Source of the DNA: Pseudomonas sp.
Lineage (GTDB): Bacteria; Pseudomonadota; Gammaproteobacteria; Pseudomonadales; Pseudomonadaceae
Direction: 5' to 3'
DNA length: 64,000 nucleotides
Assembly (NCBI RefSeq): GCF_030150285.1
Contig: NZ_JASLGE010000041.1
Coordinates: 1 to 64,000 of the forward strand
Part shown: piece by piece, positions 1 to 9,649 of the stretch
Numbering within the stretch: the first letter of the stretch is position 1
How the letters are laid out: the number at the start of each line of letters is the position of its first letter
Made by a program: the position numbers and the translations under genes
The notes under the pieces: generated by a model
Database searches by the model: none
The model's input: the letters and a program-made list of their open reading frames with translations, nothing else
What the model was told of the DNA's origin: nothing

Positions 1-48
1 CGGTACACAAGTAGCCCGCCCCTCCTGCCAGATCCGGGACTTAGGCTT

Positions 49-99
49 TACGATCGCTGCGCAATCGGACGTAGCCTCGCCCGGCTCGGCAACTGCTAC
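49..99. repeat. REP-like palindromic repeat
   Basis: An imperfect palindrome of the kind scattered between Pseudomonas genes: the TACGATCGCTGCGCAATCGG arm is followed by CTCGCCCGGCTCGGCAACTGCTAC-type sequence. It lies downstream of the PLP-enzyme gene on the minus strand. Nothing coding is visible in the first 160 bases. Confidence 0.5.
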
Positions 100-120
100 G
101 GAACACACCGCACGCGCTGT

Positions 121-138
121 TGATCTTGATCTTGATCT
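121..138. repeat. TGATCT hexamer repeated three times
   Basis: Three perfect tandem TGATCT units lie just downstream of the stop codon of the leftmost gene. Such short tandem runs are common in intergenic DNA of this genus; no function is claimed. Confidence 0.6.
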
Positions 139-160
139 TGAGGCCCCCTTTCAGCAGGCC

Positions 161-1081
161 TCACCCCACCTCAAACCCACGCCGCCCTTGCAACCCTCCG
201 GTGTGCACAAACACCACACGCTGCCCTCTGGCAAACCGCCCCGCCGCCACGGCCTGCACCAACGCCAACAGCGCCTTGCCGGTATACACAGGCTCCAACG
301 GCACGCTGCTGGCCGCTTCTGCCTCGCGCATAAACGCCAACAACTCATCATCAACCCGGGCAAAGCCGCCACGGCTGGCATTCAGCAATTCAACCGCGCA
401 CGTCGTGCGACCAGCCGCTCGAACAATGGCTTCGATATGAGGCACCACACCGTGGCCATCCGGCACGGCCAAGGCTCCATATACCCGGCGCCCGGCACTT
501 TCTGCCAACGCTAGCCCGGCCAGGGTGGTGCCCGTGCCGGCGGCCAGCCACCAGCCGTCGTAATCCGCCCAGCCAAGGGTCGCCAACTGCTGTCGTACTA
601 TCGTCACCAGCGCTTCACACCCCAGCGCCCCCGCCAACCCGCCGCCGCCTTCAGGCACCGGGTGCAGGTGCGGGTACTGCGCAAGCCAGGGGGCCCAAAA
701 GCCGGGCGCATGCCGCGCCCGGTAACCGGCAAACCCCAGCCAATGCAGGTGCATACCAAACCGCTCGAGGTCTCGGGTGGTCGGCGTGTGCTGCGCATGC
801 CCGCGCATGAGCCCGACAGTGCTAAAACCAAAACGCTGCCCCGCCGCCGCCAGGGCATGCAAATGGTTGGAATGCGCACCACCCAGGCTGATGAGCCCCT
901 GCGCGCCACTCGCCTGGGCAGCACGTACATGCTCAGTCAGCTTGAACCATTTGTTGCCACTGATCAGCGGGTCGATCCGGTCCAGGCGCAATACCGCCAC
1001 GTCTACCCCGGCCGCCTCGAACGCCGGCAGGTGAAGGCAGTGCAGCGGCGCACGCGGGTGCCAGTCGATCAAAGGCCACAT
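161..1081 (-). CDS. D-cysteine desulfhydrase / ACC deaminase family PLP enzyme
   Basis: A 306-residue fold-type II PLP-dependent enzyme, predicted cytosolic. Seen: the N-terminal LRLDRIDPLISGNKWFKL segment, in which the lysine of GNKWFKL is the expected PLP Schiff-base residue, then GGAHSNHLHALAA, which matches the cofactor/substrate loop of this family, and a glycine-rich AAGTGTTLAG phosphate-binding loop near residue 180. Family members open the cyclopropane ring of 1-aminocyclopropane-1-carboxylate or eliminate H2S from D-cysteine. Residues separating the two activities cannot be judged here, and D-cysteine desulfhydrase is the commoner activity in pseudomonads. The gene stands alone, divergent from the PBP2 gene. 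Confidence 0.8.
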   Translation of the reverse strand: MWPLIDWHPRAPLHCLHLPAFEAAGVDVAVLRLDRIDPLISGNKWFKLTEHVRAAQASGAQGLISLGGAHSNHLHALAAAGQRFGFSTVGLMRGHAQHTPTTRDLERFGMHLHWLGFAGYRARHAPGFWAPWLAQYPHLHPVPEGGGGLAGALGCEALVTIVRQQLATLGWADYDGWWLAAGTGTTLAGLALAESAGRRVYGALAVPDGHGVVPHIEAIVRAAGRTTCAVELLNASRGGFARVDDELLAFMREAEAASSVPLEPVYTGKALLALVQAVAAGRFARGQRVVFVHTGGLQGRRGFEVG

Positions 1082-1277
1082 GCAGGCAAGCTCCCAACAA
1101 AAAACAACAGTTTACCCCACCGTACGCCTATAGCAGCCTGTCGGCTTTCATCAATATGTGCAGTAATTAACCGACTCACCGGGCCGCTTCTTGATAAGGT
1201 ATGCGCCCTCTTTTGTAGCCCGCCCGTGTCAGGGCGAGCGACTGTTTTTCTGTTGACCGATGTGAGACACCCCCGAG

Positions 1278-3173
1278 ATGCCCGAACCGATCCCTCTTAA
1301 AGATCACGACACCGAAAAACGGCTGGTCAATAAAAGGCTGATTGCCTGCGCCGTGCTCGTGCTGGCGATCAGTTGCGCCCTGATCGGCCGGATGTACTTT
1401 TTGCAGGTCACCGAGTTCAGCTACAACTCCACCGTATCGGAAAATAACCGGGTGCATGTGTTGCCGATCCCGCCAGAACGCGGGTTTATCTATGACCGCA
1501 ATGGCGTGCTGCTGGCCGACAACCAGCCCAGCTTCAACCTGACCCTCACCCGCGAGCGGGCTGGCGACACCGCCAAGGTGCTGGACACGGTCATTCATAT
1601 TCTGCAATTGCCCGAAGAAGACCGCGCCGTGTTCGCCAAGGCCATGAAGCAGGCGCGCCACCCCTTCGACCCGTCTACGCTGCTGTACGAGCTGAACGAA
1701 GAGCAAATTGCGCTGCTGGCGGTGAACCAGTTCCGCCTGCCCGGCATTGATGTCGAAGCGCAATTTGTGCGCCATTACCCACAGGGTGATCACTTTGCCC
1801 ATTCGGTCGGGTATGTGGGCCGTATCAATGAAAAAGAAGCCAAGCAACTGGACACGGCGCAGTACCGCGGTACGCAGTCCATCGGCAAGACCGGCATCGA
1901 GCGGTTTTATGAGAACGAGCTGCATGGCAAGGTCGGCTTTGAAGAAGTCGAGACCAACGCCCAGGGCCGGATCATGCGCGTACTGCGCCACACCGATGCC
2001 GTGGCGGGCAAAAATATCGTACTCAGCCTCGATATCAAGCTGCAGGAAGCCGCCGAAGAAGCCCTGGGTGACCGGCGCGGGTCAATCATCGCCCTGGACC
2101 CGAAAACCGGCGAAGTACTGGCCATGGTCAGCAAGCCCAGTTTCGACCCCAACCTGTTTGTCACGGGCATCAGCACCAAGGACTACTCGGGGCTGCGCGA
2201 CTCCCTCGACAAGCCCCTGTTCAACCGGGCCTTGCGCGGGTTGTATGCACCCGGCTCAACCATCAAGCCGGAAGTGGCCATTGCCGGCCTGGACAGCGGG
2301 GTGATTTCAGCTTCGACCCGGGTGTTTGACCCCGGCTACTTCCAGCTACCCAACGTCGACCACAAATACCGCAACTGGAACCACAGCGGCGACGGCTGGG
2401 TTGACTTGAACGCGGCGATCATGCGCTCCAACGACACCTACTTTTACGACCTGGCCTCCAAACTGGGCATCGACCGCATGCACGATTACCTGTCGATGTT
2501 TGGCGTGGGGCAGCACGTGTCACTGGACATGTTTGAAGAATCTGCCGGCCTGATGCCCTCCCGCGAATGGAAACGCAATACGCGGCGCCAGGCATGGTTC
2601 CCCGGCGAAACCGTGATTCTGGGCATTGGCCAAGGTTATATGCAGATGACCCCGCTGCAACTGGCGCAAGCCACGGCACTGATTGCCAACAAGGGCGTGT
2701 GGAACCGCCCGCACCTGGCCAAAACCGTTGACGGCACACCACCGGTGGACGAACACCCGATGCCCGATATCGTGCTGCACGACCCCAAGGAATGGGAACA
2801 GGTCAACCATGCCATGCAACTGGTCATGCACGACCCGCGCGGCATCGCCCGCGCGTCGGCCACCGGCGCGCAATACCGCATAGCCGGCAAAAGCGGCACC
2901 GCCCAGGTGGTCGCCATCAAGCAGGGTGAACGCTACGACCGCCTGAAAACCGCCGAGCGCAATCGCGACAATGCCCTGTTCGTGGGCTTTGCCCCGGCCG
3001 AAGACCCGCACATCGTCATTTCGGTGATGATTGAAAACGGCGAAGCCGGTGGCCGCGTGGCCGGGCCCGTGGTGCGCAAGGTGATGGACGCCTGGCTGCT
3101 GGACAATCAGGGCACCCTGAAACCGCAATACGCAAGCCCGCCGGCCAAACCCCACACAACCCCGTCGGTGTAA
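1278..3173 (+). CDS. mrdA: Penicillin-binding protein 2 (peptidoglycan transpeptidase)
   Basis: A 631-residue class B PBP that cross-links peptidoglycan for cell elongation. Seen: a short cytoplasmic tail, one membrane segment at about residues 22-44, the N-terminal dimerisation domain (ERGFIYDRNG), and the transpeptidase domain with its three active-site motifs: SxxK in APGSTIKP near residue 327, SxN in MRSNDTY near 385, and KSGTAQ near 538. Length is normal for PBP2. In the usual arrangement mrdA is followed by rodA, but here no rodA follows, so this may be the second PBP2 paralogue that several Pseudomonas carry. The neighbouring genes do not suggest a special role. Confidence 0.92.
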   Translation: MPEPIPLKDHDTEKRLVNKRLIACAVLVLAISCALIGRMYFLQVTEFSYNSTVSENNRVHVLPIPPERGFIYDRNGVLLADNQPSFNLTLTRERAGDTAKVLDTVIHILQLPEEDRAVFAKAMKQARHPFDPSTLLYELNEEQIALLAVNQFRLPGIDVEAQFVRHYPQGDHFAHSVGYVGRINEKEAKQLDTAQYRGTQSIGKTGIERFYENELHGKVGFEEVETNAQGRIMRVLRHTDAVAGKNIVLSLDIKLQEAAEEALGDRRGSIIALDPKTGEVLAMVSKPSFDPNLFVTGISTKDYSGLRDSLDKPLFNRALRGLYAPGSTIKPEVAIAGLDSGVISASTRVFDPGYFQLPNVDHKYRNWNHSGDGWVDLNAAIMRSNDTYFYDLASKLGIDRMHDYLSMFGVGQHVSLDMFEESAGLMPSREWKRNTRRQAWFPGETVILGIGQGYMQMTPLQLAQATALIANKGVWNRPHLAKTVDGTPPVDEHPMPDIVLHDPKEWEQVNHAMQLVMHDPRGIARASATGAQYRIAGKSGTAQVVAIKQGERYDRLKTAERNRDNALFVGFAPAEDPHIVISVMIENGEAGGRVAGPVVRKVMDAWLLDNQGTLKPQYASPPAKPHTTPSV

Positions 3174-3186
3174 CCCCGCCCAGGCT

Positions 3187-3229
3187 CAGGCCCGCTCATC
3201 GCTGCCACACACCAGCGCGCGCGGGCCTG
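3187..3229 (+). terminator. GC-rich hairpin after mrdA
   Basis: The 9-base arms CAGGCCCGC and GCGGGCCTG are perfectly complementary and lie 14 bases after the mrdA stop. The loop is long (about 25 bases) and no T run follows, so termination is plausible but not certain. Confidence 0.4.
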
Positions 3230-3705
3230 ACCCAGATCAAGCCGGGCATAATTGGCAGACCGGCCGGTACAGATCTAAACACCCAAAAAGAATACTTAAC
3301 AGGCTGAATACAACAACAGTGTGATAAATCGTCAAACTTGCCGCCGCCTAAATAGCGCTTTATCCCTGTGCAACACCGCACTCCAGGCACTAACTTGATG
3401 CGCTGTATATTGAACTCATCTTCTGAGCTTATTGCGCCGGGTTATTAAACCCATTCACCGTCAAACATCAAAGTGCCATCACCGAAGTTTCACTGCGTTT
3501 TTACAGCAACTCAAACACCTCACACACGGGTTCAAAAGCGAGCGTGGCACGCTTGCCCCAGGCACCGCGCAGGTGTTCGCGCGATTGACACGGCACACTC
3601 AACGTACACCCGCGCGCCCTGCACCACCCACAGGCCTGGAAGCCACGGAATGCATCGCTTCGAGCCCTACCACACGCCGATCACCGTCGTAGGCACATAC
3701 AGCAA

Positions 3706-3721
3706 AATGTTATTTTTAGTC
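3706..3721 (+). promoter_or_regulatory. EPS-locus motif, copy 1
   Basis: AATGTTATTTTTAGTC. It matches three other copies in the locus at AATGTTAT and GTC. It is 32 bases (about three helical turns) upstream of copy 2, on the same strand, ahead of etp-etk. Candidate operator; the binding protein is unknown. Confidence 0.45.
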
Positions 3722-3737
3722 AGTGTTAATCCGTCAA

Positions 3738-3753
3738 AATGTTATTTATTGTC
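3738..3753 (+). promoter_or_regulatory. EPS-locus motif, copy 2
   Basis: AATGTTATTTATTGTC. Second of the tandem pair ahead of etp-etk. Same-face spacing with copy 1 suits an OmpR-type protein that binds direct repeats, which is an inference. Confidence 0.45.
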
Positions 3754-4051
3754 GGACAAAAGTCATTGAAAAGCCCTATATATAGCGCCTGTCTGCCTGA
3801 AGGGATATAAAGGTTGATATCTGCAACGCTTCGCAGTTAATATTTTCCGATCCAACACTTCACAACGCCCTTTTATACGCATGATTAAAGAGGGGGCTGC
3901 AGTCCTCTTGTGAAGGGCGTGACCCCAACAAACATGATGCACATGGCTTTGGCGGGTGAACATGAACCACTTCCTTAAACAGGTTGCCGGGTTCTGAGGA
4001 CACGTTAAATGCTCTTGCCGGCTGAGCATGTTTGGCACAAAGGAATCTGCC

Positions 4052-4492
4052 TTGTTTAAACGAATCATGATTGTCTGCGTTGGCAATATATGCCGCAGCC
4101 CCACCGCCGAGATCCTGCTGAGGGAGGCCCTGAAGCCTGCCGGCATCGCCGTGTCTTCGGCGGGCCTCAGCGCACTCAAAAACAAGCCCATCGAGGCCAC
4201 CGCCCGCCTTGTGCTTGAAGAACACGGGCACACCGTGACCGAGCACAGCGGCACGCAATTGACCGCCGCCCTCATCAACGAGTCAGACCTGATCCTGGTG
4301 ATGGAACCGGCGCACCAACACGCAGTCCTAGAGCTGGCCCCCGAAGCCAGAGGCAAGGTGCTGTTATTGGGCAAATGGCAAAACGACCGCGAAATTTCAG
4401 ACCCATACCGTCAAGGCAAGCCTGCCTTCGAACACGCGTATGCGCTAATCAAAGAAGCTGTGAATGCATGGGCTGCGCGCCTGGTGCGCTGA
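4052..4492 (+). CDS. Low-molecular-weight protein tyrosine phosphatase (Etp/Wzb type)
   Basis: A cytoplasmic phosphatase of about 146 residues expected to dephosphorylate the tyrosine cluster of the kinase encoded next. Seen: the signature loop CVGNICRSPT (C-x5-R) at the N terminus and the general-acid loop DPYRQG near the C terminus. An ATG lies 24 bases further upstream, but the TTG chosen here has AAGGA seven bases before it and gives the usual N terminus, so it is preferred. It lies 39 bases before the kinase gene, the standard phosphatase-kinase pair of capsule and exopolysaccharide loci, where cycling of phosphorylation controls chain polymerisation and export. Confidence 0.88.
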   Translation: MFKRIMIVCVGNICRSPTAEILLREALKPAGIAVSSAGLSALKNKPIEATARLVLEEHGHTVTEHSGTQLTAALINESDLILVMEPAHQHAVLELAPEARGKVLLLGKWQNDREISDPYRQGKPAFEHAYALIKEAVNAWAARLVR

Positions 4493-4531
4493 TCCATTTC
4501 TCGAATTACTTGTGAAGAAAAGAACCGACTT

Positions 4532-6760
4532 ATGCAGCAAGCACCCGTAACAAAGCCTATCGACAACGATGTCGACAATGACGAAATTGACCTGATGGGC
4601 TTGCTGGGCACGCTGATCGACCACAAATGGCTGATCGCAGGCGTGACCGGTGTATTTATGGCTGCAGGCGTGGCATATGCCCTGCTGGCGACACCGGTCT
4701 ACCAGGCTAATGCACTGATTCAGGTAGAGCCCAAGAAAGGCGACCCACTAGGTTTCTCTGATATCGGCAGCATGCTGGGCAAAGAATCGCCGTCGGCAAC
4801 AGAAATTGAACTGATCAAGTCGCGTAAAAATATTGGTGCTGCGGTTGATAACTTGCAGTTGGATATTGAGATTGAGCCTAACTACTTCCCAATTCTTGGA
4901 GAGTTTGTTGCCCGTCGATTTAAACCCGAAGCAGGCACTAGTGTGGCCAGCCCAGTGCTTGGAATGAACAGCTACGCATGGGGCGGTGAGAAACTAGCAA
5001 TTACCGCATTAGAATTGCCCGAAGAGCTACTAGGTAAAGACCTGACCCTGATTAACGGCGAGGCCGGGAACTTTGTCTTGCAGGACGAAGACAACAATAT
5101 TCTGATCAGAGGCAAAGCCGGTCAGACTTATGACAACAATGGTATTAAGTTAATAATTGAACAGTTGCAGGCTAACCCAGGAACTGAGTTCACTATAACT
5201 CGCTACCCTCGGTTAACGGCCATTTTAAAGTATCAAAAAGCATTAGATGTTGCTGAGCGCGGCAAAGAATCCGGCATGATTAGTCTTGCGTTAGAGAGTT
5301 CTGAACCCCCTAAAGCCATCCAGACCCTAAATGAAATTACTCGCCTGTATGTCCAGCAAAATATCGAGCGCACCTCCGCCGAAGCTGCGCAGAGCCTGGG
5401 CTTTCTAAAAGACCAACTGCCGCAAGTACGCCAAGACCTAGAAAAAGCTGAAAATGCTCTAAATGCCTTTCAGATTCGCAGCAAGTCAATTGATATTAGC
5501 CTTGAAGCCAAGGCCATTCTTGACCAGATTGTGGCGCTGGATACCAGTATCTCCACACTGAAGTTGCAGCAAGCCGAGATGGACCGCAAGTTCACCCCTC
5601 AGCACCCGGCCTACCGTGCCTTGATGGGACAACTGGCTGAGCTGACCAGCAAACAAAAACGCCTTGCCAAACAGGTTGAAGGGCTGCCAAGCACTCAACA
5701 GGAACTGTTAAGCCTGACCCGCGACCTTAAAGTCAGCACCGAGATCTACACGCAACTGCTGAACAAATCCCAGGAACTGGACGTGATGCGGGCTGGCACA
5801 GTCGGTAATGCACGCCTTATCGATGTGGCCGATGTGGATTTGCGAAGCCCGGTCAAACCCAAAAAACCTTTGATCGTACTGATTGCCACTTTGCTCGGCG
5901 GAATTCTTGCCGTTGGCTATGTACTGTTTCGCAAAGCCCTTAATCGCGGCGTGGAAAACCCCGACGATATCGAAAAACTCGGCTTGCCGGTATATGCCTC
6001 CATTCCTTTCAGTTCGCTGCAAAAAGTGGAAGACGATAAAAGCACGTCCGGTCGTGGTCGCCGCACCACCCCCCTGCTTGCCAGCAGCCACCCGACAGAC
6101 CTGGCGATTGAAGGCTTGCGCAGCCTGCGCACCAGCTTGCACTTCGCCATGCTGGAGGCCGACAACAACCGCCTGATGATTTCCGGCCCAAGCCCCAAGG
6201 TGGGCAAGTCCTTTGTTTCGGCCAACCTGGCGGCCGTTATCGCCCAGTCCGGCCAACGCGTACTGCTGGTGGACGTGGATATGCGCAAGGGCTATATCCA
6301 TAAGATGTTTAATATCCCCGTCGAGAACGGCTTATCCGACCTGTTGACCAAACGATGCGACCTGAGCACAGCCACCCATAAAACAGACGTCGAAAATCTG
6401 TTTGTGATTGGCCGCGGGCAAATCCCGCCGAACCCGTCCGAGTTGTTGATGCATATCAACTTCACTACATTCCTCGAAGAGATCAGTGCGGAATACGACA
6501 TGGTCATTCTTGACACCCCGCCATTCCTGGCCGTAGCCGATGCCGCCATTGTCGGCCGTCAGGCGGCCACCAACCTGATTGTGACCCGTTTTGAACTGAA
6601 CCCGGCCCGTGAAATTGAGTTGACCATGCGTCGCTTTGCCCAAAATGGCATTGACCTGAAAGGCGCTATTTTCAACGGCGTAGAAAGACGTGCCTCGGCC
6701 AAATATGGCTATGGCGCATATGGTTATTACAACTACGAATATAAGTCCGACAAAGCTTAA
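4532..6760 (+). CDS. wzc: Polysaccharide co-polymerase / tyrosine autokinase (Wzc/Etk type)
   Basis: A 742-residue inner-membrane BY-kinase. Seen in order: an N-terminal Wzz domain with a first membrane segment at about residues 33-55, a long periplasmic coiled-coil part, a second membrane segment near 445-465 (PLIVLIATLLGGILAVGYVL), and a cytoplasmic kinase with Walker A GPSPKVGKS near 551-560, Walker A' LLVDVDMRKG near 577-586, Walker B VILDTPPF near 658-665 and a C-terminal tyrosine cluster (YGYGAYGYYNYEY). It controls length and export of the polymer with Wzy and the Wza-like lipoprotein further downstream. The phosphatase precedes it. A strong terminator follows directly. Confidence 0.93.
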   Translation: MQQAPVTKPIDNDVDNDEIDLMGLLGTLIDHKWLIAGVTGVFMAAGVAYALLATPVYQANALIQVEPKKGDPLGFSDIGSMLGKESPSATEIELIKSRKNIGAAVDNLQLDIEIEPNYFPILGEFVARRFKPEAGTSVASPVLGMNSYAWGGEKLAITALELPEELLGKDLTLINGEAGNFVLQDEDNNILIRGKAGQTYDNNGIKLIIEQLQANPGTEFTITRYPRLTAILKYQKALDVAERGKESGMISLALESSEPPKAIQTLNEITRLYVQQNIERTSAEAAQSLGFLKDQLPQVRQDLEKAENALNAFQIRSKSIDISLEAKAILDQIVALDTSISTLKLQQAEMDRKFTPQHPAYRALMGQLAELTSKQKRLAKQVEGLPSTQQELLSLTRDLKVSTEIYTQLLNKSQELDVMRAGTVGNARLIDVADVDLRSPVKPKKPLIVLIATLLGGILAVGYVLFRKALNRGVENPDDIEKLGLPVYASIPFSSLQKVEDDKSTSGRGRRTTPLLASSHPTDLAIEGLRSLRTSLHFAMLEADNNRLMISGPSPKVGKSFVSANLAAVIAQSGQRVLLVDVDMRKGYIHKMFNIPVENGLSDLLTKRCDLSTATHKTDVENLFVIGRGQIPPNPSELLMHINFTTFLEEISAEYDMVILDTPPFLAVADAAIVGRQAATNLIVTRFELNPAREIELTMRRFAQNGIDLKGAIFNGVERRASAKYGYGAYGYYNYEYKSDKA

Positions 6761-6783
6761 CATTCGCTTAGTTATTTCTACCC

Positions 6784-6814
6784 AAGCGCCCTGATGAGTT
6801 AAGGGCGCTTTTTT
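6784..6814 (+). terminator. Rho-independent terminator after the kinase gene
   Basis: AAGCGCCCT and AGGGCGCTT form a 9-bp perfect stem with a 9-base loop, followed by a T run. It sits between the kinase gene and the ops-like element, so the etp-etk message should mostly stop here. Confidence 0.88.
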
Positions 6815-6887
6815 AGTGCCTCTGTAGCATCGACTATTGCAAGAAAAATGACTTCATTCGCTTTCAGGGAACAGTAAGTAATCCTGG

Positions 6888-6900
6888 GGCGGTAGCATGC
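6888..6900 (+). promoter_or_regulatory. ops / JUMPstart-like RfaH recruitment element
   Basis: GGCGGTAGCATGC matches the ops core (GGCGGTAGYNTG) known from E. coli polysaccharide, haemolysin and conjugation operons, where it pauses RNA polymerase and loads RfaH onto it. The bases just before (AGTAAGTAATCCTGG) partly resemble the rest of JUMPstart. It is in the untranslated leader, 163 bases before wecB and just after a terminator, the position expected for an element controlling the long AT-rich polysaccharide operon. Whether this organism's RfaH-like protein uses it is inference. Confidence 0.75.
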
Positions 6901-7062
6901 CTGATCAACAAAAAATGATATTAACTAAATTAATTTCATGACTCTCAACGAGCCATAGGGGTATTGGCTGCATCCCCCCCTTCAACTCGCTTGAGCCTGA
7001 ACCTGCCTAGACACCCGATTGGTTATTAACACAACTTCCAACCTCTGACTAACGAGTACATC

Positions 7063-8202
7063 ATGAAACGCCCCATGAAAACCCTGTGTATTTTCGGTAC
7101 GCGCCCTGAAGCCATTAAAATGGCTCCGCTGGTACTTGCACTGGCGGCCGACGACCGTTTTGAAGCAAAAGTCTGCGTCACGGGCCAGCACCGTGAAATG
7201 CTTGACCAGGTACTGGGGTTGTTCGCCATTACACCCGATTTCGACCTGAATATCATGAAGCCCGGCCAGGACCTGACCGATGTCACCACGGCAATTCTGC
7301 AAGGGTTAAAGCCCGTACTCAGCGAGTTCAAGCCGGATATCGTGCTGGTGCACGGCGACACTGCCACAACACTGGCCGCGAGCCTGGCCGCCTACTACCA
7401 GCAAATACCGGTCGCCCACGTCGAGGCGGGCCTGCGCACCGGCAACCTCTACTCGCCCTGGCCTGAAGAAGGCAACCGCAAGCTAACAGGTGCACTGGCC
7501 ACATTGAACTTCGCCCCCACCGACACTTCGCAAGGCAACCTGCTGCGTGAGGGCATTAGCCAAGGCAATATCATCGTGACCGGCAATACCGTGATTGATG
7601 CCTTGCTGGATGTGGTTAAACGTCTGGATCAGGACCCGGCCTTGTTGGCGCAAGCATCCGCACCTGCGGAGTTCCTGGACCCGAGTCGCAAGCTGATTCT
7701 GGTGACCGGCCATCGCCGCGAAAGCTTCGGCGACGGGTTTGAGCGTATCTGCCACGCCCTGATAGAAGTGGCACAACAACACCCCGAAGTGGATATCGTC
7801 TACCCGGTGCACCTCAACCCCAATGTGCGCGAACCGGTCAACCGCTTGCTGAACGGCATTGGCAATATCTACCTCATCGCCCCGCTGGATTACCTGCCTT
7901 TTGTGCATATGATGAGCCGCGCCCATATCATCCTCACCGACTCCGGCGGCATTCAAGAAGAAGCGCCATCACTGGGCAAACCGGTATTGGTGATGCGCGA
8001 CACCACCGAACGCCCGGAAGCAGTAACGGCCGGTACGGTAAAACTGGTGGGCACCCACACGGTGGATATCGTCCGCGAGCTAAACCGGTTGTTACTGGAT
8101 ACGGCGGCTTATCAAGCCATGAGCTATGCCCATAACCCCTACGGTGACGGCAACGCCTGCCAACGCATTCTGGAAGCGCTGCTGAATAAAGTTGCGATCT
8201 AA
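7063..8202 (+). CDS. wecB: UDP-N-acetylglucosamine 2-epimerase (non-hydrolysing)
   Basis: A 379-residue cytoplasmic enzyme converting UDP-GlcNAc to UDP-ManNAc. Seen: [12 protein letters not shown] at the N terminus, HVEAGLRTG in the middle, GHRRE, and the C-terminal [10 protein letters not shown] nucleotide-binding motif, all typical of WecB. Length is normal. A second ATG five codons in is possible. It begins the ops-controlled unit and is followed 71 bases later by the matching dehydrogenase, so together they make UDP-ManNAcA as a building block of the polymer. Confidence 0.95.
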   Translation: MKRPMKTLCIFGTRPEAIKMAPLVLALAADDRFEAKVCVTGQHREMLDQVLGLFAITPDFDLNIMKPGQDLTDVTTAILQGLKPVLSEFKPDIVLVHGDTATTLAASLAAYYQQIPVAHVEAGLRTGNLYSPWPEEGNRKLTGALATLNFAPTDTSQGNLLREGISQGNIIVTGNTVIDALLDVVKRLDQDPALLAQASAPAEFLDPSRKLILVTGHRRESFGDGFERICHALIEVAQQHPEVDIVYPVHLNPNVREPVNRLLNGIGNIYLIAPLDYLPFVHMMSRAHIILTDSGGIQEEAPSLGKPVLVMRDTTERPEAVTAGTVKLVGTHTVDIVRELNRLLLDTAAYQAMSYAHNPYGDGNACQRILEALLNKVAI

Positions 8203-8273
8203 ACAACGCAACCCCTTATTTAGGCACGCAGCCTTTTACCTTTTAAGCACTTAACATCTGTCAAGGAAGTCCC

Positions 8274-9533
8274 ATGCCGTTCACTACTATTTCCGTTGTT
8301 GGCCTCGGCTATATCGGCCTGCCCACTGCCGCCGTGTTTGCATCGCGCAAAAAAACAGTGATCGGTGTCGATGTAAACCAAAAGGCCGTTGATATTATCA
8401 ACCGCGGGCAAATACATATCGTAGAACCTGATCTGGACATGGTGGTTCATGCAGCCGTGACAGAGGGCTATTTGCGCGCCACCACCCAGCCAGAACCGGC
8501 GGATGCGTTTCTGATTGCCGTGCCTACGCCGTTCAAGAACAACCATGAACCAGACCTGACTTATATAGAGTCCGCCAGTAAAAGCATTGCTCCGGTATTG
8601 AAGAAAGGCGACCTGGTCATTCTGGAGTCAACATCCCCAGTAGGCGCGACCGAGCAAATGTCGGCCTGGCTCGCAGAAGCGCGCCCGGATTTAACCTTCC
8701 CGCAAACCCATGGCGAAGCCTCCGACATTCGGATTGCACACTGCCCGGAACGCGTACTACCCGGCCATGTTCTGCGCGAACTGGTACAAAACGACCGCGT
8801 TATTGGCGGCATGACCCCAAAATGCTCCGAGCTGGCGATCAGCCTGTACAAAATCTTCGTACAAGGCGAATGCATCGTCACCAACGCCCGCACAGCGGAA
8901 ATGTGCAAACTGACCGAGAACAGCTCCCGAGACGTGGGCATCGCGTTCGCCAACGAGTTGTCGATGATTTGTGACAAACTGGATATTAACGTCTGGGAGC
9001 TGATCAGCTTGGCCAACCGCCACCCACGGGTCAATATCCTGCAACCGGGCCCAGGTGTAGGCGGTCACTGCATTGCAGTTGACCCGTGGTTTATCGTAAG
9101 CAAAACCCCTGACCAGGCGCGCCTGATTCGCACCGCTCGCGAAGTCAACGACAGCAAGCCACAATGGGTCATCGATAAAGTCAAACTTGCAGTCGCTGAA
9201 TTCCTTCAAGCGAATCCAGAGAAGACAGCCAAAGAAGTTACTATCGCTTGCTATGGTCTTGCTTTCAAACCAAATATTGATGACCTTCGTGAAAGCCCGG
9301 CAGTTGCGATTACTCAGCAAATCACTGCCTCACATCCAGGGCAAGTATGGGCGGTTGAGCCCAATATCGAAAGTCTGCCATCGTCGCTTGAAGGTAAGCT
9401 TGTATTAAAAAGCTTGGATACTGCGATTGAGGAGTCTGACATATCAGTTCTATTAGTAAATCACAATCAATTCCAAGCTTTGCCGCGCAAAGAGTTCTAT
9501 GTAGACTCCGTAGGCTCGCTTGATAAGTCTTAA
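8274..9533 (+). CDS. wecC: UDP-N-acetyl-D-mannosamine dehydrogenase
   Basis: A 419-residue NAD-dependent dehydrogenase that oxidises UDP-ManNAc twice to UDP-ManNAcA. Seen: the Rossmann start VVGLGYIGLPTA, the central NSSRDVGIAFANEL segment, the catalytic cysteine motif GPGVGGHCIAVDPW near residue 262, and the C-terminal UDP-binding domain. AAGGA lies 7 bases before the ATG. GC content falls in the last third of the gene, marking the edge of the AT-rich serotype-like core that follows. Confidence 0.95.
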   Translation: MPFTTISVVGLGYIGLPTAAVFASRKKTVIGVDVNQKAVDIINRGQIHIVEPDLDMVVHAAVTEGYLRATTQPEPADAFLIAVPTPFKNNHEPDLTYIESASKSIAPVLKKGDLVILESTSPVGATEQMSAWLAEARPDLTFPQTHGEASDIRIAHCPERVLPGHVLRELVQNDRVIGGMTPKCSELAISLYKIFVQGECIVTNARTAEMCKLTENSSRDVGIAFANELSMICDKLDINVWELISLANRHPRVNILQPGPGVGGHCIAVDPWFIVSKTPDQARLIRTAREVNDSKPQWVIDKVKLAVAEFLQANPEKTAKEVTIACYGLAFKPNIDDLRESPAVAITQQITASHPGQVWAVEPNIESLPSSLEGKLVLKSLDTAIEESDISVLLVNHNQFQALPRKEFYVDSVGSLDKS

Positions 9534-9649
9534 TATTTAATAATAAACTTTACCGCCCCACCCAACATTCACAGTTGGGGTGGGCATGTAGCGGACTAAA
9601 TACAAACTCTAAGTCAGCGCCCACCCCTCATTATTGCGAAAACAATACA

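Larger units (their letters stand above)
3230..4051. other. Long leader region of the exopolysaccharide locus, no gene seen
   Basis: About 820 bases without a convincing gene separate the PBP2 gene from the first polysaccharide gene. The left half is GC-rich and featureless. The right half is AT-rich and holds two direct copies of a 16-base motif (annotated separately), then an AT-rich TATATATA stretch and a leader of about 300 bases with short stem-loops. It is the most likely promoter and control region for the etp-etk unit. Confidence 0.6.
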
